64,000 nt of DNA from Scilla litardierei (GCA_030789695.1 CM061130.1:13259860-13323859), one strand, 5' to 3'; positions 23,298-35,289 are shown, numbered from the stretch's first letter. Numbers and translations: made by a program. The notes: a model not told the origin generated them from the sequence alone.

Positions 23298-25663
23298 TCT
23301 CATCTCTCCATCTAATCTCTTCTCTCTTGGCAATCTCTATCTCTCTCTATCTCACATCTCTCGTGCTCGGTAACTTTTGATTTTTTTTTCTTTTTATAAA
23401 GAAGCAGCCATGGTGAGTGATCTAACCTCTCAGCCTCGGCACCTCGCTCCAGCCTCGGCACCCCGCAGCCATGGGGAGTGATCCGACCTTGCCGCCCCGC
23501 TCATCAGTTAAGAGGTCAGTTTCCATCTAATTAAATGTTTTTTCATGTCTCAAAGTTTCCATTATTTCAGCCCATCAAAGTTATTATTCTTTTTGATCTT
23601 AATCTTCAGTGTGTCGAATTTATTCAAAATGGGCAATCTCATGCAGAGCATGCCGATTGTTTGTAGAAATATCGAACATAGCCCGTCAATTTTGCTTCAG
23701 GTTCTCATGAATATTTTGTTGCAGAGCACACCAATTGTTTGTAGAAATGTCGAACATAGCACGTCAATTTTGTTTCTGGTACTCTATTATTTATGCAAGG
23801 CCTAACGTTTCAAATAAATTGATCCAAAAATAAAAGGTCTGTTATTTTTGTTATTTTTGCTGGCGCCCTCCAAAATCTTTGTTTTCCCCAATAAAAGAAA
23901 CCCATGTTTCTGTATCTCTTGCTGTTTTTTGAGGAAGAAGAAAGGGGTTGAATTTTTGAGGAAGAAGAAGCTTGATGACAAATATTTAGGCAACAAAGAA
24001 GAATGTGCTCTTTGATGAAAAATTTACATTAATTCTATAAATTTCCAACATGACTCATGTAGTATCTCATTTGACCATATTAATATAAAATTTTGTTTCA
24101 ATTTGTACCCATAGGTTTATAAAGTTGAAGTTGATTTTATTCGGGATAAATGAGAAATAATTTTGTGGAATATCCAGTTGAATCATAGAAATTTTTGCAA
24201 TTGAAAGTGTGTCTCTTAAATATGTGAAAGAAAATGAAGTAATCATTAAGATTGTGAAATTTGTTTTGAGTTACCACATGGTTAGATGATAGAAAAATTG
24301 TGAAATATGTGAAAGGAAATTTGTTTTGCAAATCATTTTCTTTCCCTCTCATGCTATTTGCATGCTGGTATTTCACAACTTTGAGAAGGTGATGACTGAT
24401 TTATTTGATACCTTCTCTTTTCCTCTTTAATTAGTCAGAGAATTTGGAATCATGATTCCACAGTCCCTTTTTAACCATAGAATTTGGAATCATGAATATT
24501 TCACCGTGGACAACTTCAACTTCTTTTGTTATTTTTCATAGATAGTGAAGGCTGATTTGGTTGACTTCTTTCTTGATGTTTGGTTATTCATAAACTGTGG
24601 AATTAAGAAACTTTTGTGAAGGAAACTTTTTGGCTTCATCCATTCTATTCCTCATCTAACTCTTCTGTGTTTTGTCATTGTAGATTTGTTTTGTTCTGTC
24701 ATTCACTTATTGGTTATTCTTTCAAAGGTAATATCAAGTTTAATGACGGAGGGGGTTAATCCGTTAATAGCTCATAAGCCTGTATTACATTTTTATGATA
24801 TGTTTAAGGGGAGAAGAATACATATTAACTGGAAAGTAAACTTTAATGAAAATAAGTAGATAACTACAAGGCCATGCTCAATGGGTCAAAATATTTAGCA
24901 ATAGGAGATGTCCAAAGTCCGAGTGTAGCTGAATTAACTGGAAAGTAATTTCAGCGATGTGTACTTACAAGATGTTAGAAATAGTTAAATTGCCCTTCTC
25001 ATCATTAACCTGGGTTTATTTTTATGACAGTTAAAAGCTCGATAACTGCTATTGGAAATGTGGGGAGAGAGCAGAGGTAGCTAAACTCAGGATGTGAATA
25101 GCTTAGACATTTGCACCGGAGATTAATGAGTGCACCAGTTTGTAGGATCCAACCAGTTTGTAGGATCCCATGGTTCTGTAATTCCTAAATCATATCCTGA
25201 TCTACCCAGAACTAAATTCTTTGATGCAGCTGATGCGTCATCTACCAGTTTATCAGTGGTATGCACTTCCATCTTTTGCATCCTTTATCTGGCCAAGCTC
25301 TGAGGTTTATACATTTTTTGCATTTCTTTTTCTAATCTTAATAGTAGCATATTCATATTTTTGCACTCTTGGAGTGATCTTAATGGGTTTAACAAAATTT
25401 ATTTTCCAACTCAGCATCTCATGTCTGATGTTAAATTTAATCATAAAATACAATGACGTCATGGATTAACTTTATTTAAAGGAAAATAGTACTAATCAAA
25501 ATGTTTGTAGTTATAGTCTACTATTAATATGACTTATTGGTATGTATCTTGGGCCTCTTCGCCCTTTGATCTATAACTTTTAGGATGTATTTTTAAACTG
25601 TTGACATCTGCGTGAGTGTTATTGCTCAGGCATTTGGCATTGAGATAAAAAATTGTTTTAGTT
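23295..25663 (+). other. Helitron interior, no identifiable gene
   Basis: GC-rich 23400-23515 may be a captured first exon ending before GTCAGTTTCC at about 23514. At 23635-23780 two copies of a phrase with 'CAGAGCA..CC.ATTGTTTGTAGAAAT.TCGAACATAGC' lie 80 bp apart. Much of the rest is AT-rich and intron-like. No coding identity could be assigned. Confidence 0.35.
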
Positions 25664-25820
25664 GTGCATTTGAACAAAGTTTGTACTTGTGATGTTCAAG
25701 AAGTGGAAGCTTCTGCTCAAGACCAGGCTGATAAGGATGCACATTGTTTTGGTGATGATGATCATGCTATAGTTTCGTCTGACATTATTGTGAATAAGTC
25801 CCCGATTGTCGGTAATAAGT
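25664..25820 (+). pseudogene. Possible captured exon, unidentified
   Basis: An open stretch with coding-like composition (EVEASAQDQADKDAHCFGDD and 'VSSDIIVNKSPIVGNKC') that ends at AAGT|GTAGGT, a good donor site. The copia element inserted 12 bp into the putative intron. Beyond it the intron would continue from 31367 to an acceptor CTTCCTTCAG at 31391-31400. I do not recognise the protein. Confidence 0.35.
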
Positions 25821-25832
25821 GTAGGTTTGCAT

Positions 25833-27836
25833 TGTTGGATCTGGATCGTAGCCTAGAGGGGGGTGAATAGGCTATTAAAAATATTCGTGCAACCCACGAA
25901 CAAGCACACGTAGTTATAAGTACAGGCAGAGTAAATTGAATGCTATCACAGTGTACGCACAGATATACCCTGGTTCGGTCGTCCCCACGACCTACTCCAG
26001 CCCCCGAAAGCAAATACTAGATAGATATGTAATCATGTACAGCTACAATGAGTCAAGATCTCAAATCTACTCTCACCTAGCTTGTACGCACACCACGTGC
26101 TCTACACTCTCAATCTAGTCAGATGCTCTCCCTCCGTGACGACTCCCAAAGTCGTCAGGTCCCCAAAAAGTAACACGGAACGTAATGTTTCCCCTACAGA
26201 GATCGCTACACCAATACAAAGATAAATAAATAGAGTTTTAGAAAATGCTCAGTAATGGTGTGTCGTCTCTGTCGTTCAGCGCGGTTCAGATCTGAATCTG
26301 ACGTGATGTAGTCGTCTCCGTATGTCGTGCAACTCAAGTTGTGGCAATATATGACTTCACGCTAACAAGGCTACAGACTCACGGCAGAAAGGCTTCAAAC
26401 TCCTTGTCCTCATTTTGCATGACAAAGCTTCAACCTCTTTTATCTTATGCAAATATGGTTGCCCTTCAATTGATGCGTGCACAGCTCTATGACTCCCTGC
26501 AAAAAGAGGCCAAAGCACAAACAAAGTAAAATTAGTGGAGAATCACATAAATGATCAACCAAAAAAAACTTTAATCTTAAAGAGAATCTCCCAGCAATTT
26601 AGTGCGGCTGTCCATGTCTTCAGAATTTTGTGTGCTCTTGGATTTAAAATGTTTCGGCCCTCCCCAAGGAGAATTTCGGCTGCCTGCAACACAAAATCTA
26701 AGAGGTGATGAAGCCGGCCTTGTGCTCTATTAATCGCAAGTAAGAAAGAAAAATGTTCGGTTCAGTCTCCCTTGAAACTTGAAAACATGCGGCTGCTGCA
26801 CATGGGTGGCGTGCGCCCCTCTTTCAATGCAATGGCCGGTCTTTGGAGAGAATCAGTCAACAATTTTGTTTTGCTCACGTTTTTATGTTCCTGCAAACAA
26901 AAACTCCAATTAAAAGCAAAGGGAATTAATTACAACTAGAAAGTTTAGACCCTTCCCTATTTCTCTTTTAGATTCTTTGAAGCCGAACAGTAACTTTGAG
27001 CCCTTGTTGTGCGTTGGGGAGAGGGTCCTGCAAACAATCATAAAATGTCAATTTTTTTTGTTTCAATGTCTGCCCCTCTCCTCTCTTTGGTTTCTCTCTC
27101 TAACTCCTTTCCTCTTGTTTTCAAAAACCCACTTGTTGAAGATCGGTAGTGTTCCTGCAAAACAAAAAGAAGAGGTGTGATTACATTTGTAATTAATAAA
27201 TAATCTTAAGCTTACCTCAATTTTGTTTTGGCCTGGGGTCTTTCAAAAGGAAAAGATCAACGGGTTCTTTGAGATTTCTAAAGGGGAGAAGCACAGTGCG
27301 GCGGGGCTATCAATTTGATTTGCTCCCAGGTTGAGGAAAAAATGCGGCTCTACCTTTCCTTTTGTCGTGCTAGGTTATTTTTGGTCCTTTGGATTTCGGC
27401 TTAGGGGAGAGAATTTTGGTGGCCGATCCTCTTAGGGTTTTGGATGATTAGTTTAAATAGGGATTGGGGAGATTGAATTTGGCTCAAAAAAAAGAATCCC
27501 ACAACATAAGGGATTTGAGATTTGAATAGGGATGATATAGGATTTGAATAGATCTTCATCTAATTCAAATAGGATTGGAGAGTAACAAATCTTGCTAATT
27601 GATTTGAATTGATCCAATCTCCTTTTGACCAAGTCATACTGCTAACTGTATAGCATTTTGACTAAATCCATTTGCTTTGTGCCTAGCAATTTCTCCATCT
27701 TGTATGTGTATAGCAATTTGTCCAGCACATTAATTTACGTTCTCGCCATTCCTGCACGCACTTAACACACACATCAAAACGTTCACACATGTTTGTTATC
27801 ATCAAACACGAAGTTCATAGATCGTTGCTACCAACA
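25833..27836 (-). repeat. 3' LTR of the gag-only copia element (long form)
   Basis: 2004 bp from TGTTGGATCTGGATCG to GCTACCAACA, with matching TGTTGG/CCAACA ends. The left end on the plus strand has the 'CTAGAGGGGGGTGAATAGGC' phrase common at the 3' end of SIRE-like LTRs. On the minus strand a TATA-like box (CTATTTAAAC) lies at about 27453-27462, followed by AAAACCCTAAG. The last 300 bp (about 27520-27836) are homologous to the short LTR at the other end. Confidence 0.75.
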
Positions 27837-27837
27837 G

Positions 27838-27850
27838 TCTCCCCCTTTTG
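27838..27850 (-). other. Polypurine tract of the gag-only copia element
   Basis: On the minus strand it reads AAAAGGGGGAGA, directly next to the 3' LTR, where plus-strand DNA synthesis is primed. Further GGGGGA runs on the same strand occur at about 27988, 28037 and 28088, a multi-tract arrangement seen in SIRE-like elements. Confidence 0.7.
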
Positions 27851-29147
27851 ATGATAACAAACTCAGTATAAGATTTGAGCATTAAATTTCCAAATAGTGT
27901 GTGTGAAAGCGTGACGATAGTGGGTGACATGCAATAAGATATAATGATGTGCAAACACCGATATGAAAAGTTAGCAATATGCATGCTCCCCCTATTTTAA
28001 TGCTTCCCCAATATCCTTAATGCTCCCCCTTAATCAAACAATCATATTTCACGAGCATTAATATCAAATCTTTCCCAAATTTTATCCCCCTTTGTTATCA
28101 TCAAAAGTCGAAACACGAAGGAAAAACATATAACATGCAAAAAGAGAGTATTATTAACCATCACCAACAATTACATGCATACGATCTAGGAATAATCAAG
28201 TCAGATTCCAATGAAATTAAACAACGAAGAATTCAACACCAACGTGTACGTGTGATGACTAAAATTGAAGCACATATGGAGAATCATTTAAGAAAGTCAA
28301 CCAAAACCAATCCTCATTTTCCAAATAACATTCTATCACCTACGATTGATTTTTCCCACCTCATTAAAAATGAGTTCAAGGTACCACACCCCAAAACATA
28401 GCCTATAAGGACTCTTAGATGTGGGCGTGGCATTGCTTAACGAGTAAATACACCAACGCTAAAGTTTACCCATAAAGCTTATGTTGGATACTCGTAGGTA
28501 ATACCGTTGCCACGGATTGTATCCATTTTTCATACAGAGCAATTATTCTTCTTTTTCTTTTTTTCAAAATACATATAACAGCACTTTCTTTTGCTCAATT
28601 TTTATCCATGGCAAGGTATATCATATCCCTTAGATTTTCAGTTAAGTTTTCCTCCTACATTCACATTCCATACTTCATAAACAATTTCTCCAAATGTGCA
28701 ACAATAATAATACATGTGGAAGTGAAGTAGGTGGTGTAGAAATCAAGTTATTTCCAGTCATTGAACATGCCATGAATATTTGGAAAGATGAACATGCGCA
28801 TGTAGCAAAGGTAATAATACACCAATTTCTACATAGATATGAAAATCATTCGTGCATACTTCAATAGTGAATCAAAGAGAAAAGATACACATATAAGCAC
28901 CAAATTTTTTTAATGCATGAAGTACTAAAGCAAACATGAGATGCAATCACACAAACAAAAAGAATCATGCACACATAGCAATGCAACTACTAGCACACAA
29001 ACAAAGAAAAGTCACGCACACAAAAAAAACTATGAAGATATTCATTAAGTTCAAAGAATGAGATATACCTTCGCGTCACCGTTTGACTAAGGAGCTAAAA
29101 AATAACGAGTCATTCAATTTATCGCTCCTCGTCAAATTTCTATCCAC
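27851..29147 (-). other. Noncoding 3' region of the gag-only copia element
   Basis: AT-rich, with several polypurine-like runs but no coding domain. Pol would be expected here in a complete element. The gag frame ends at 29148 at a wall of noncoding DNA with no pol remnant that I can recognise. Confidence 0.6.
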
Positions 29148-31007
29148 CTACAAAATAGGTGTCGTGTGTGACCTTGGAATCCAACAAGGTCCACTAGTGT
29201 TAGTCAACAAAGATTTAGGAACCCATATTTGTTTGAATTTAATATTGGAATTCCTATATTTGCAATGATACGATGTGTGACCAACACTATCACACGTAAA
29301 ACACTTTGCATAAATATTTTTAGCAATAGAGGGCACATTGTGAAATTTCTTATACTTAGTCTTTTCAACATTTTTAGCGCTAAATCCAAGGCCACGCCTA
29401 TTATTGCCATACAATTGATTTCCAAGAATGATATCCAAGTTTTGTTTTCCTATGGAAAATCTCTTTAATGAAAATTCTAGGGTGGCGACTTTGGATTTCA
29501 AGATATCGTTTTCATTCACAAGCAAAGTGCATTTACTAATGAAAGCTTGCTTGTTTTCCTCTTCTTTCTTTTCAAAATCCCTCACTTTTTCTTTAGGTTC
29601 AAGATTTAGCATGTTAATCTTTTCAGAAAGCAATTCATTTTCAACTTCAAGCTTTGTCTTATCTAGCTTATACATGCTAATATCCTTTAATAAAGAGGGA
29701 CATGAAAGACAATCAATTTTTTTAGGCAAGCTAGCTTTCTCCTTATTTAACATGTCAATTGTAGCGTTACATGCAACAATTTCAGTTTTCAGTTTTTCAA
29801 TTTCCTTAGACATGTCATACTCAGATTGTTGCATATCAAAGTTATCATTCCTATAACTATCCACACTAGCTTCTAGCTCATTAATAGTATTTTGCATTCC
29901 TTTCAAGATTTCTAACTATTCAGCTTTAGTGGGAGATCCTACCTCATTGTGTTTGGCCATTAATGCCATGTAGGAGTGGGCTTCATGTTCCTTATCATCC
30001 TCCTCAGCTTCGCTATCCCTGTCCCACGTCAGCACTTTTGTTTTTCCTTTTGTAACTTGAGCTGTGTGTTGTTGTGGGCAATCTTTTATGTAGTGCACTT
30101 TCTTCCTGCATTTAAAACATTCACTTCTATTAATAGCTTTTCGATCATAGGAATTTCTACCAAAATTAGAATTATTAGAACGAATGAACCTTTTTCCCAT
30201 CTCAGCTCTTCCTTGATCAGTCTGAATGTATCTCCTGAAGTTTCTGACCATTAGGGCTTGCTCTTCATCAAGATCGTCGTCGTTAGCTTGAAGAGCTAAT
30301 GGTGTGGAAGCTTTTGTCTTCTCTGCAGGTTTCTCTCTGGCTTCTATACTCTGCAACTCAAGCTCGTGTGACATTAGGTTGCCTATCAAGTCCTCCACTT
30401 TCATTGTTGACGAGTCCTTAGCTTCTTGAATAGCGGTGACTTTAGGCTTGAACGAGCTTGGTAGCGCCCTTAAGATCTTTTGTACATGTTCATGGCTAGA
30501 GTATGGCTTACCGAGGGAACTGGATTTGTAGACGATGTCTGTGAACCTCGCAAACATGTCTTTAACTGAATCTGTTGGTAGCATTCGGAAGCTCTCATAT
30601 TCAGTGCTCAACAACGCAAGTCTGGATTCCTTTACTTGTGATGTTTCCTCGTGTGTCACCTCCAGTGTATGCCAGATTTCCTATGCAGTTAGACAATGTG
30701 AGATACGATTAAACTCAGATTTATCAAGAGAGCATATAAGCGCATTCATAGCTTTACCATTAAGAGTATAAAGTTTCTTATCAGCTAAATCCCGCTTGTC
30801 TTTAGGCTTAATCAAAACAGTGTCTTCAATTTTAATAGTGGGTAGACTATAACCATTTTCAACAATATCCCACACATCATAATCTACAGACACCAAATAG
30901 ATTTTCATCCTAGCCTTCCAATATGCAAAGTCTACACCGTTAAACTTAGGGGAACGGGCTATAGACTGACCTTCAGCAAAAGCACAATCAGATATATTCA
31001 TGGTCAT
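29148..31007 (-). pseudogene. gag: copia (SIRE-like) Gag with two zinc knuckles and coiled coil
   Basis: One frame from ATG at 31007 to the stop at 29148, about 620 codons, interrupted by only two TAG codons (30681-30683 and 29916-29918). The N-terminus has the DUF4219/UBN2 pattern (KFNGVDFAYWKARMKIYL, residues about 21-38). A capsid-like helical region follows. The first CCHC knuckle is CFKCRKKVHYIKDC (about residue 300), then an acidic stretch. A long Glu/Lys/Leu-rich coiled coil (about 370-530) precedes a second knuckle, CFTCDSVGHTSYHC. The frame ends with IWVPKS, typical just before the protease of full elements. Gag packages RNA; this copy would need read-through of two stops. Protease and the rest of pol are absent. 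Confidence 0.8.
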
Positions 31008-31037
31008 CTAAAAATCTAGACTAGATCCTCTAAACTG

Positions 31038-31049
31038 GCTCTGATACCA
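31038..31049 (-). other. Primer binding site (initiator-Met tRNA type)
   Basis: Reads TGGTATCAGAGC on the minus strand, the standard 12-nt complement of the 3' end of plant initiator tRNA-Met. It is immediately inside the short 5' LTR and fixes the orientation of the element. Confidence 0.9.
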
Positions 31050-31361
31050 CTTTGATATTTGACCCAATCAATATGTGATTTGATTAGGAGTTTGAATAGG
31101 AATTGGGAAGAATCAAATGTTTCCAAATCTATCTAATTGATTTGATCAAACCCCTTTTGAACTCAAATTGGCCTCCATCTCATCCCATATTGGACCAAGT
31201 CCAATTTGCTATGTGTATAGTAATTCCTCCATCTCTTTAAGTTAGCCATCATTTGGATATTTACGGCCTTGCCACTCCTGCAAATACTTAATACACACAT
31301 CAGATCGTTCACAACTGTTTGTCATCATCAAACCATAAATCCTAGATCGTTGTATCCAATA
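31050..31361 (-). repeat. 5' LTR of the gag-only copia element (short form)
   Basis: About 312 bp between the primer site and the TGCAT duplication. It aligns only with the terminal part of the 2-kb LTR (shared phrases around AACGATCTA, GATGATGACAAAC/GATGATAACAAAC, GTGTGTRTTAAGT). The R/U5 portion of the long LTR is missing. Either most of this LTR was deleted or the element was assembled from unequal LTRs. Confidence 0.7.
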
Positions 31362-31669
31362 TGCATCATATAATTATATTCTCATTTGTTCTTCCTTCAG
31401 GCTTGAAATGACATTTATCACTGTTGAGTATATTTATTGTCCTTCTAATAGTATCTTGGATCTGACATGTAAAATGTGTCTTAGGAATGGGTTCGGGCCA
31501 GCCTGATATCAAGAGTAATTTTTTGCATTTAAAGGGACAGAAATTGTGTTCCAATTTGAAATTCTGTATGGATGATAAAGAAGAAAATTATATATTGGTA
31601 ATTTGGGGTTACTTGCATTTGTTGGTGCATATGTGATCTTTAAGTAAAGTTGTTCGTTGTCATGTGCAG

Positions 31670-31774
31670 ATTTTCCAATTTACAGAGAAGAACCCAGATG
31701 TTTTGTTCCTTCAAGATAACTACGAGGAGCACAAGTCCATGTGTTACAGCTTGACTGTTCATGTTCTTCCCTTT
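31670..31774 (+). pseudogene. ACHT: Captured exon of an ACHT-type chloroplast thioredoxin
   Basis: After an acceptor-like GTGCAG at 31664-31669, 35 codons match the internal part of atypical Cys-His-rich thioredoxins: NPDVLFLQDNYEEHKSMCYS and TVHVLPF. In ACHT proteins this segment follows the catalytic Cys pair and should continue into FFRFYRG. Here homology stops after HVLPF, without a GT donor, and turns into repeated filler DNA. The active-site exon is not seen. ACHT proteins pass redox signals in plastids; this is only a carried fragment. The match is from memory of the family and is strong over about 30 residues. Confidence 0.7.
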
Positions 31775-32114
31775 GTAGCTTCAGTTGCACCAATAGAATT
31801 GTACATGCTAAATTGTAGCTTCAGGTTGTTGATGTTATAGCTTGAATATTCATGTTCATGTTTTTGTAGCTTCAAATATTGTTGTTACAGCTTGAATGTT
31901 CGGGTTCGGATAGGATTGGGAAGAAAAATTTCTCACTGTGGAGAGATTTTGAGCTTCAGGTTCAGATATTGCTATTGGGAAGAAAAATTTCTCCGACCAA
32001 TAGAATTGTAGCTTCCGGTATGGATATTGTTGTTGCCATTCCTACCAATTTTTTTGCATATTCCCACTCCAATAGAACCCAATCTTAGTGTCGTGTTGTG
32101 CAGGTCCAAAATTA

Positions 32115-32185
<71 letters not shown>

Positions 32186-32900
32186 TTTTAGGTTTCTGCA
32201 TGTGATTTTGTGCGGGTGATGATGTTGAATGATATGATTTAGAGTGTGTCGAGGCTTCAGTCGACATTGTCCAAGGCCGATGTCTATTTGCCCAAGCTTG
32301 CGCCTAATACTCCTTTCTCATAAGTTGCTTATGCGTAAGGAGAATCCTTAATTTTTATGAATAACTTTGACATATTAGTTGGAATTTTCATTAAGCAATG
32401 CAATTTGAATAGTCCAGTTACCGTAAGTATATAAGCAATTTATGTGCATGTCGTAAGTATATACGCAATTTATGTGCATGTGAGCCGAACCCATCCAAAA
32501 TTATGATATATTTAAGAGTATTTTGATAGTTTGCACTGAGAAGTGTCTTTTTTTTTGCTAGAGTGTCTGTTTTTAGGTAGGAATGGCAACAACAATATCT
32601 GAACCCATCCAAAATATATCATATACATGCTAAAGTGTTTGTTTTTTTGGTAGCTAAGAAGTGACATCAATGATTCTTAGATTCTAGGTACTCATAGTGA
32701 GAAGAGACAACATTGCTCAAAATTATCTCAACCATCCAAAAATCATTCCAGCTTGCTGTTGCCACATATTTCTAATTTTAAATTATGATCTGAACCCCCC
32801 AAATTACGAGCAGTGATTTTTTAAAAATACTGTGTCCCTGCAAATTATAAGCAATGATTTCTGATTCTATACTCATAGAATTTATGTGCATGCAGATCGA
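31775..32900. repeat. Locally reshuffled repeat DNA inside Helitron unit 1
   Basis: Short phrases recur in new order and both orientations. TTGGGAAGAAAAATTTCTC occurs at about 31917 and 31974. CCAATAGAATTGTA occurs at about 31789 and 31999. ATATTGTTGTTGCCATTCCT at about 32023 returns reverse-complemented at about 32577. CAATTTATGTGCATG occurs at about 32436 and 32467. No coding function is suggested. Confidence 0.55.
32119..32183. repeat. (AT)n microsatellite
   Basis: An uninterrupted AT dinucleotide run of about 64 bp within the Helitron. Confidence 0.9.
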
Positions 32901-33373
32901 AAGGGCCTCTTCGTGTCATCTACTTGATAAATTCAAATTCTAAACTCAAATTCAGGTACTCTCTCAAACACCCCCCAGATTTTGTGAGAGGGGCGTCTTC
33001 ATGTAATCTGCGTGATAAATTATTAAAATTGAGGGTTCCTGTCATCTGCTGTCAATTTTACCTACATAAAACGAAAAATTATTAAAATTGACTGAATTTA
33101 AATTATTTCCACCATTTTGTGGATTAGAACCCACCCATAAAATAAGAGTCCATGCAGGCTTCCCTCCTCCCAAATGTTTCAGTTGCAAATGATCGCTACG
33201 CTCAATTTTTTTGCCGTGTTCATGTAAGCTCTCTGCTATCTCTTGGTTTCTTTTGCAATGTGGACAGAGTTCGTGAAAGATATTTTTTCTCATATAGTTT
33301 CTCATAAAGTGGAGTATTATAGGGATTAGGTTTCTCAATTTGATTGACAATTATCGATTTATTTATTTATTAA

Positions 33374-33500
33374 TTGGTTAGAGCTGATGAGCTTCTTTTG
33401 TATGATGATGGAGTAGAGGATGAAGAAGAGGAGCCGTTATTGAAGTATCAGATGATGGGGGTAGCTTGCCGTCACTTCGCAGTATTTTTTCTGCCATGTT
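33374..33500 (+). pseudogene. Captured fragment resembling the VPS41 N-terminus
   Basis: Encodes DDGVEDEEEEPLLKYQMMG, which resembles the N-terminal acidic run followed by 'EEEPRLKYQRMGG' of plant VPS41, a HOPS/vacuolar trafficking subunit. Similarity ends about eight residues later. Downstream a TTCATGTAAGCTCTCTG phrase at about 33500 repeats one at 33220. The stretch is short and the acidic part is low complexity, so the identity is tentative. Confidence 0.4.
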
Positions 33501-33971
33501 CATGTAAGCTCTCTGTCCTTTCTTTGTTTCTTTTATTGTTTCTGTTATTATTTTGGTCTAACGATTTAATTGTTTGTACTGTTGGTATAGTTCGTAAAAG
33601 AGATTCTGAATTTTTGCAGTTTTGCAACATATTTTGTAAAGTTTTGCAACATTTCAAGGATATCCACATACAATTTTGTAACTTTGAAGTATGAGTGTAT
33701 TTTATTTATGCATGCACTTACAGGTAATGTAAGTAAAATTTAGTATAGTTGAGAAGAAACTGGTATTAAGAATGAATGCATACTGGGAAATTTAAACTTT
33801 TACGGAGTTTCACCAACTCAAGCTTCAAAAAATCATGGAGCTCCTTTTGTGGATCATATAGGCTCTCTGTCTTTACAGTTTCCCTCATTTTATGATTCTA
33901 AGGGTTCTAATGGATAGAACTTTTGACGAAGGTCATTGCAATTTGAATGAATAGTGTTTGTTTTTTTGTAG

Positions 33972-34200
33972 AGTTTGAAGATTTTCTGGCCTGCAATTAT
34001 GATCTTTGGCTTCCGTTGGAGCAGGGGAGACATCGAGTGGATTCTCGGGGTTTATCCCAGAGCAGGAAGCAGTGGTATGATTTCTTAAGGTATTTTTTCC
34101 GTTTTTGGTTCTGGTTTTTTCTTATTGATTTTGTGATATTTGCAGAGAATGCGTGCGGGTGGGTGGCCTGTGAATACTAACTCGATGGTATTTCTTACTA
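33972..34200 (+). pseudogene. Captured exon pair, unidentified
   Basis: The segment 33972-34089 lies between a TTTTTTTGTAG acceptor and a G|GTATTT donor and encodes EFEDFLACNYDLWLPLEQGR and 'RVDSRGLSQSRKQWYDFL', which looks like real protein. A second exon-like piece starts after TTTGCAG at 34146 (ENACGWVACEY if joined). I do not recognise the family. Same strand and neighbourhood as the other captured fragments. Confidence 0.45.
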
Positions 34201-35289
34201 TTAAATTTTACTAATTGAATTCTGTTTTGAAGTTTATAAAAATAGTTGAAATTAACAAGATGTACATTTTGGGATCTTACATTTTTTGCTGTTTATGATT
34301 ATCAACTAGCACCAAATGTCGCCAAATTTTGCATAATTTTGCATCTGCACACAAGGACCCAAATTTTGCATAATTTTTGCTTCTGCACCAAAGGACCCAA
34401 ACCTCCATCTTTTTTTGCGATTTATGATTCTCAACTTGCACCAAAGGACCCCCTGCATAATTTTGCATCTGCAAGTAAACTTTGCCTTCATTTTGTTTTG
34501 CTTTGACACTTGGAGGTGTCCATGGAAACCTTCAGTGTTGTATTTATTATAATTCAAAGCTTCATAAAATGAAAAAATGTTAAGAAGTAATTGGTAGACA
34601 TTAGCGTAACTGTGAGATTTCAGTATGCTTTTAGAACACCAGTGCGATTCTGGATCTTAGTAGAGATTGAATCCAAGATAATTTGATCGGTTTGATCTAT
34701 GAAAGAACTAATAATCCTCCATTTATTTATTTTGGTCCAAGCATGGTAGGAATTGTTTTTGCGTATTTTGATTTGGCCACTGAAATTTGGACATCTGAAT
34801 TCATTATGTGAATATGCCTTTGTAATGGTAAAGCCTCTTTGTAGGTGGGAAAATGTCTGATTTTTTCGATACTACCTGTTCCAGGATACACCCTACATTT
34901 AAATAAAATTTTGTTTAAAAACATTATGTTAGTTCAAATTAACACTATGCAAGGGACTGTCCAGTGGCTTTAGATTTCTCTGACAACTTCTTTGTATGTA
35001 AACTCTTCTATGATCCTCATAAGATTCAAGAACTTTTTTATGTTTGTATCATTTTCATCAACTAAAGAATTCAATTTATTGTCATTAGCATGATTTATTT
35101 TTTATTGACCTGTAAGCGATGTGTTTTTAATACTTAAAAGTTAAACTCTAAAGATTCTGGATAATGAAATGATCAAACCGTAAACTATTTCTTGCTAGGG
35201 TGGGAGAAGGCATAAAACGAGGTTGCAGATCTGTAGAAACACCTTGAAGGCATAAAACAAGGTTGCAGTTCGGTAGAAACACCTTGAAG

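Larger units (their letters stand above)
25833..31361 (-). mobile_element. Gag-only (TR-GAG-type) copia element nested in Helitron unit 1
   Basis: It is flanked by TGCAT on both sides (25828-25832, 31362-31366), a 5-bp target duplication. The ends are TGTTGG at 25833 and CCAATA at 31361. On the minus strand the order is LTR, primer binding site, gag, 1.3 kb noncoding, polypurine tract, LTR. No protease, integrase or RT is present. Gag-only LTR elements (TR-GAG) are known in plants and need another element's enzymes. The two LTRs differ greatly in length, 312 against 2004 bp. The Gag with a long coiled coil and two knuckles resembles the SIRE/Maximus group. Confidence 0.8.

Noticed and set aside
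23400..23520. Start of a resident host gene
   Set aside because: It lies inside Helitron unit 1, no protein family is recognisable, and no continuing exons were found.
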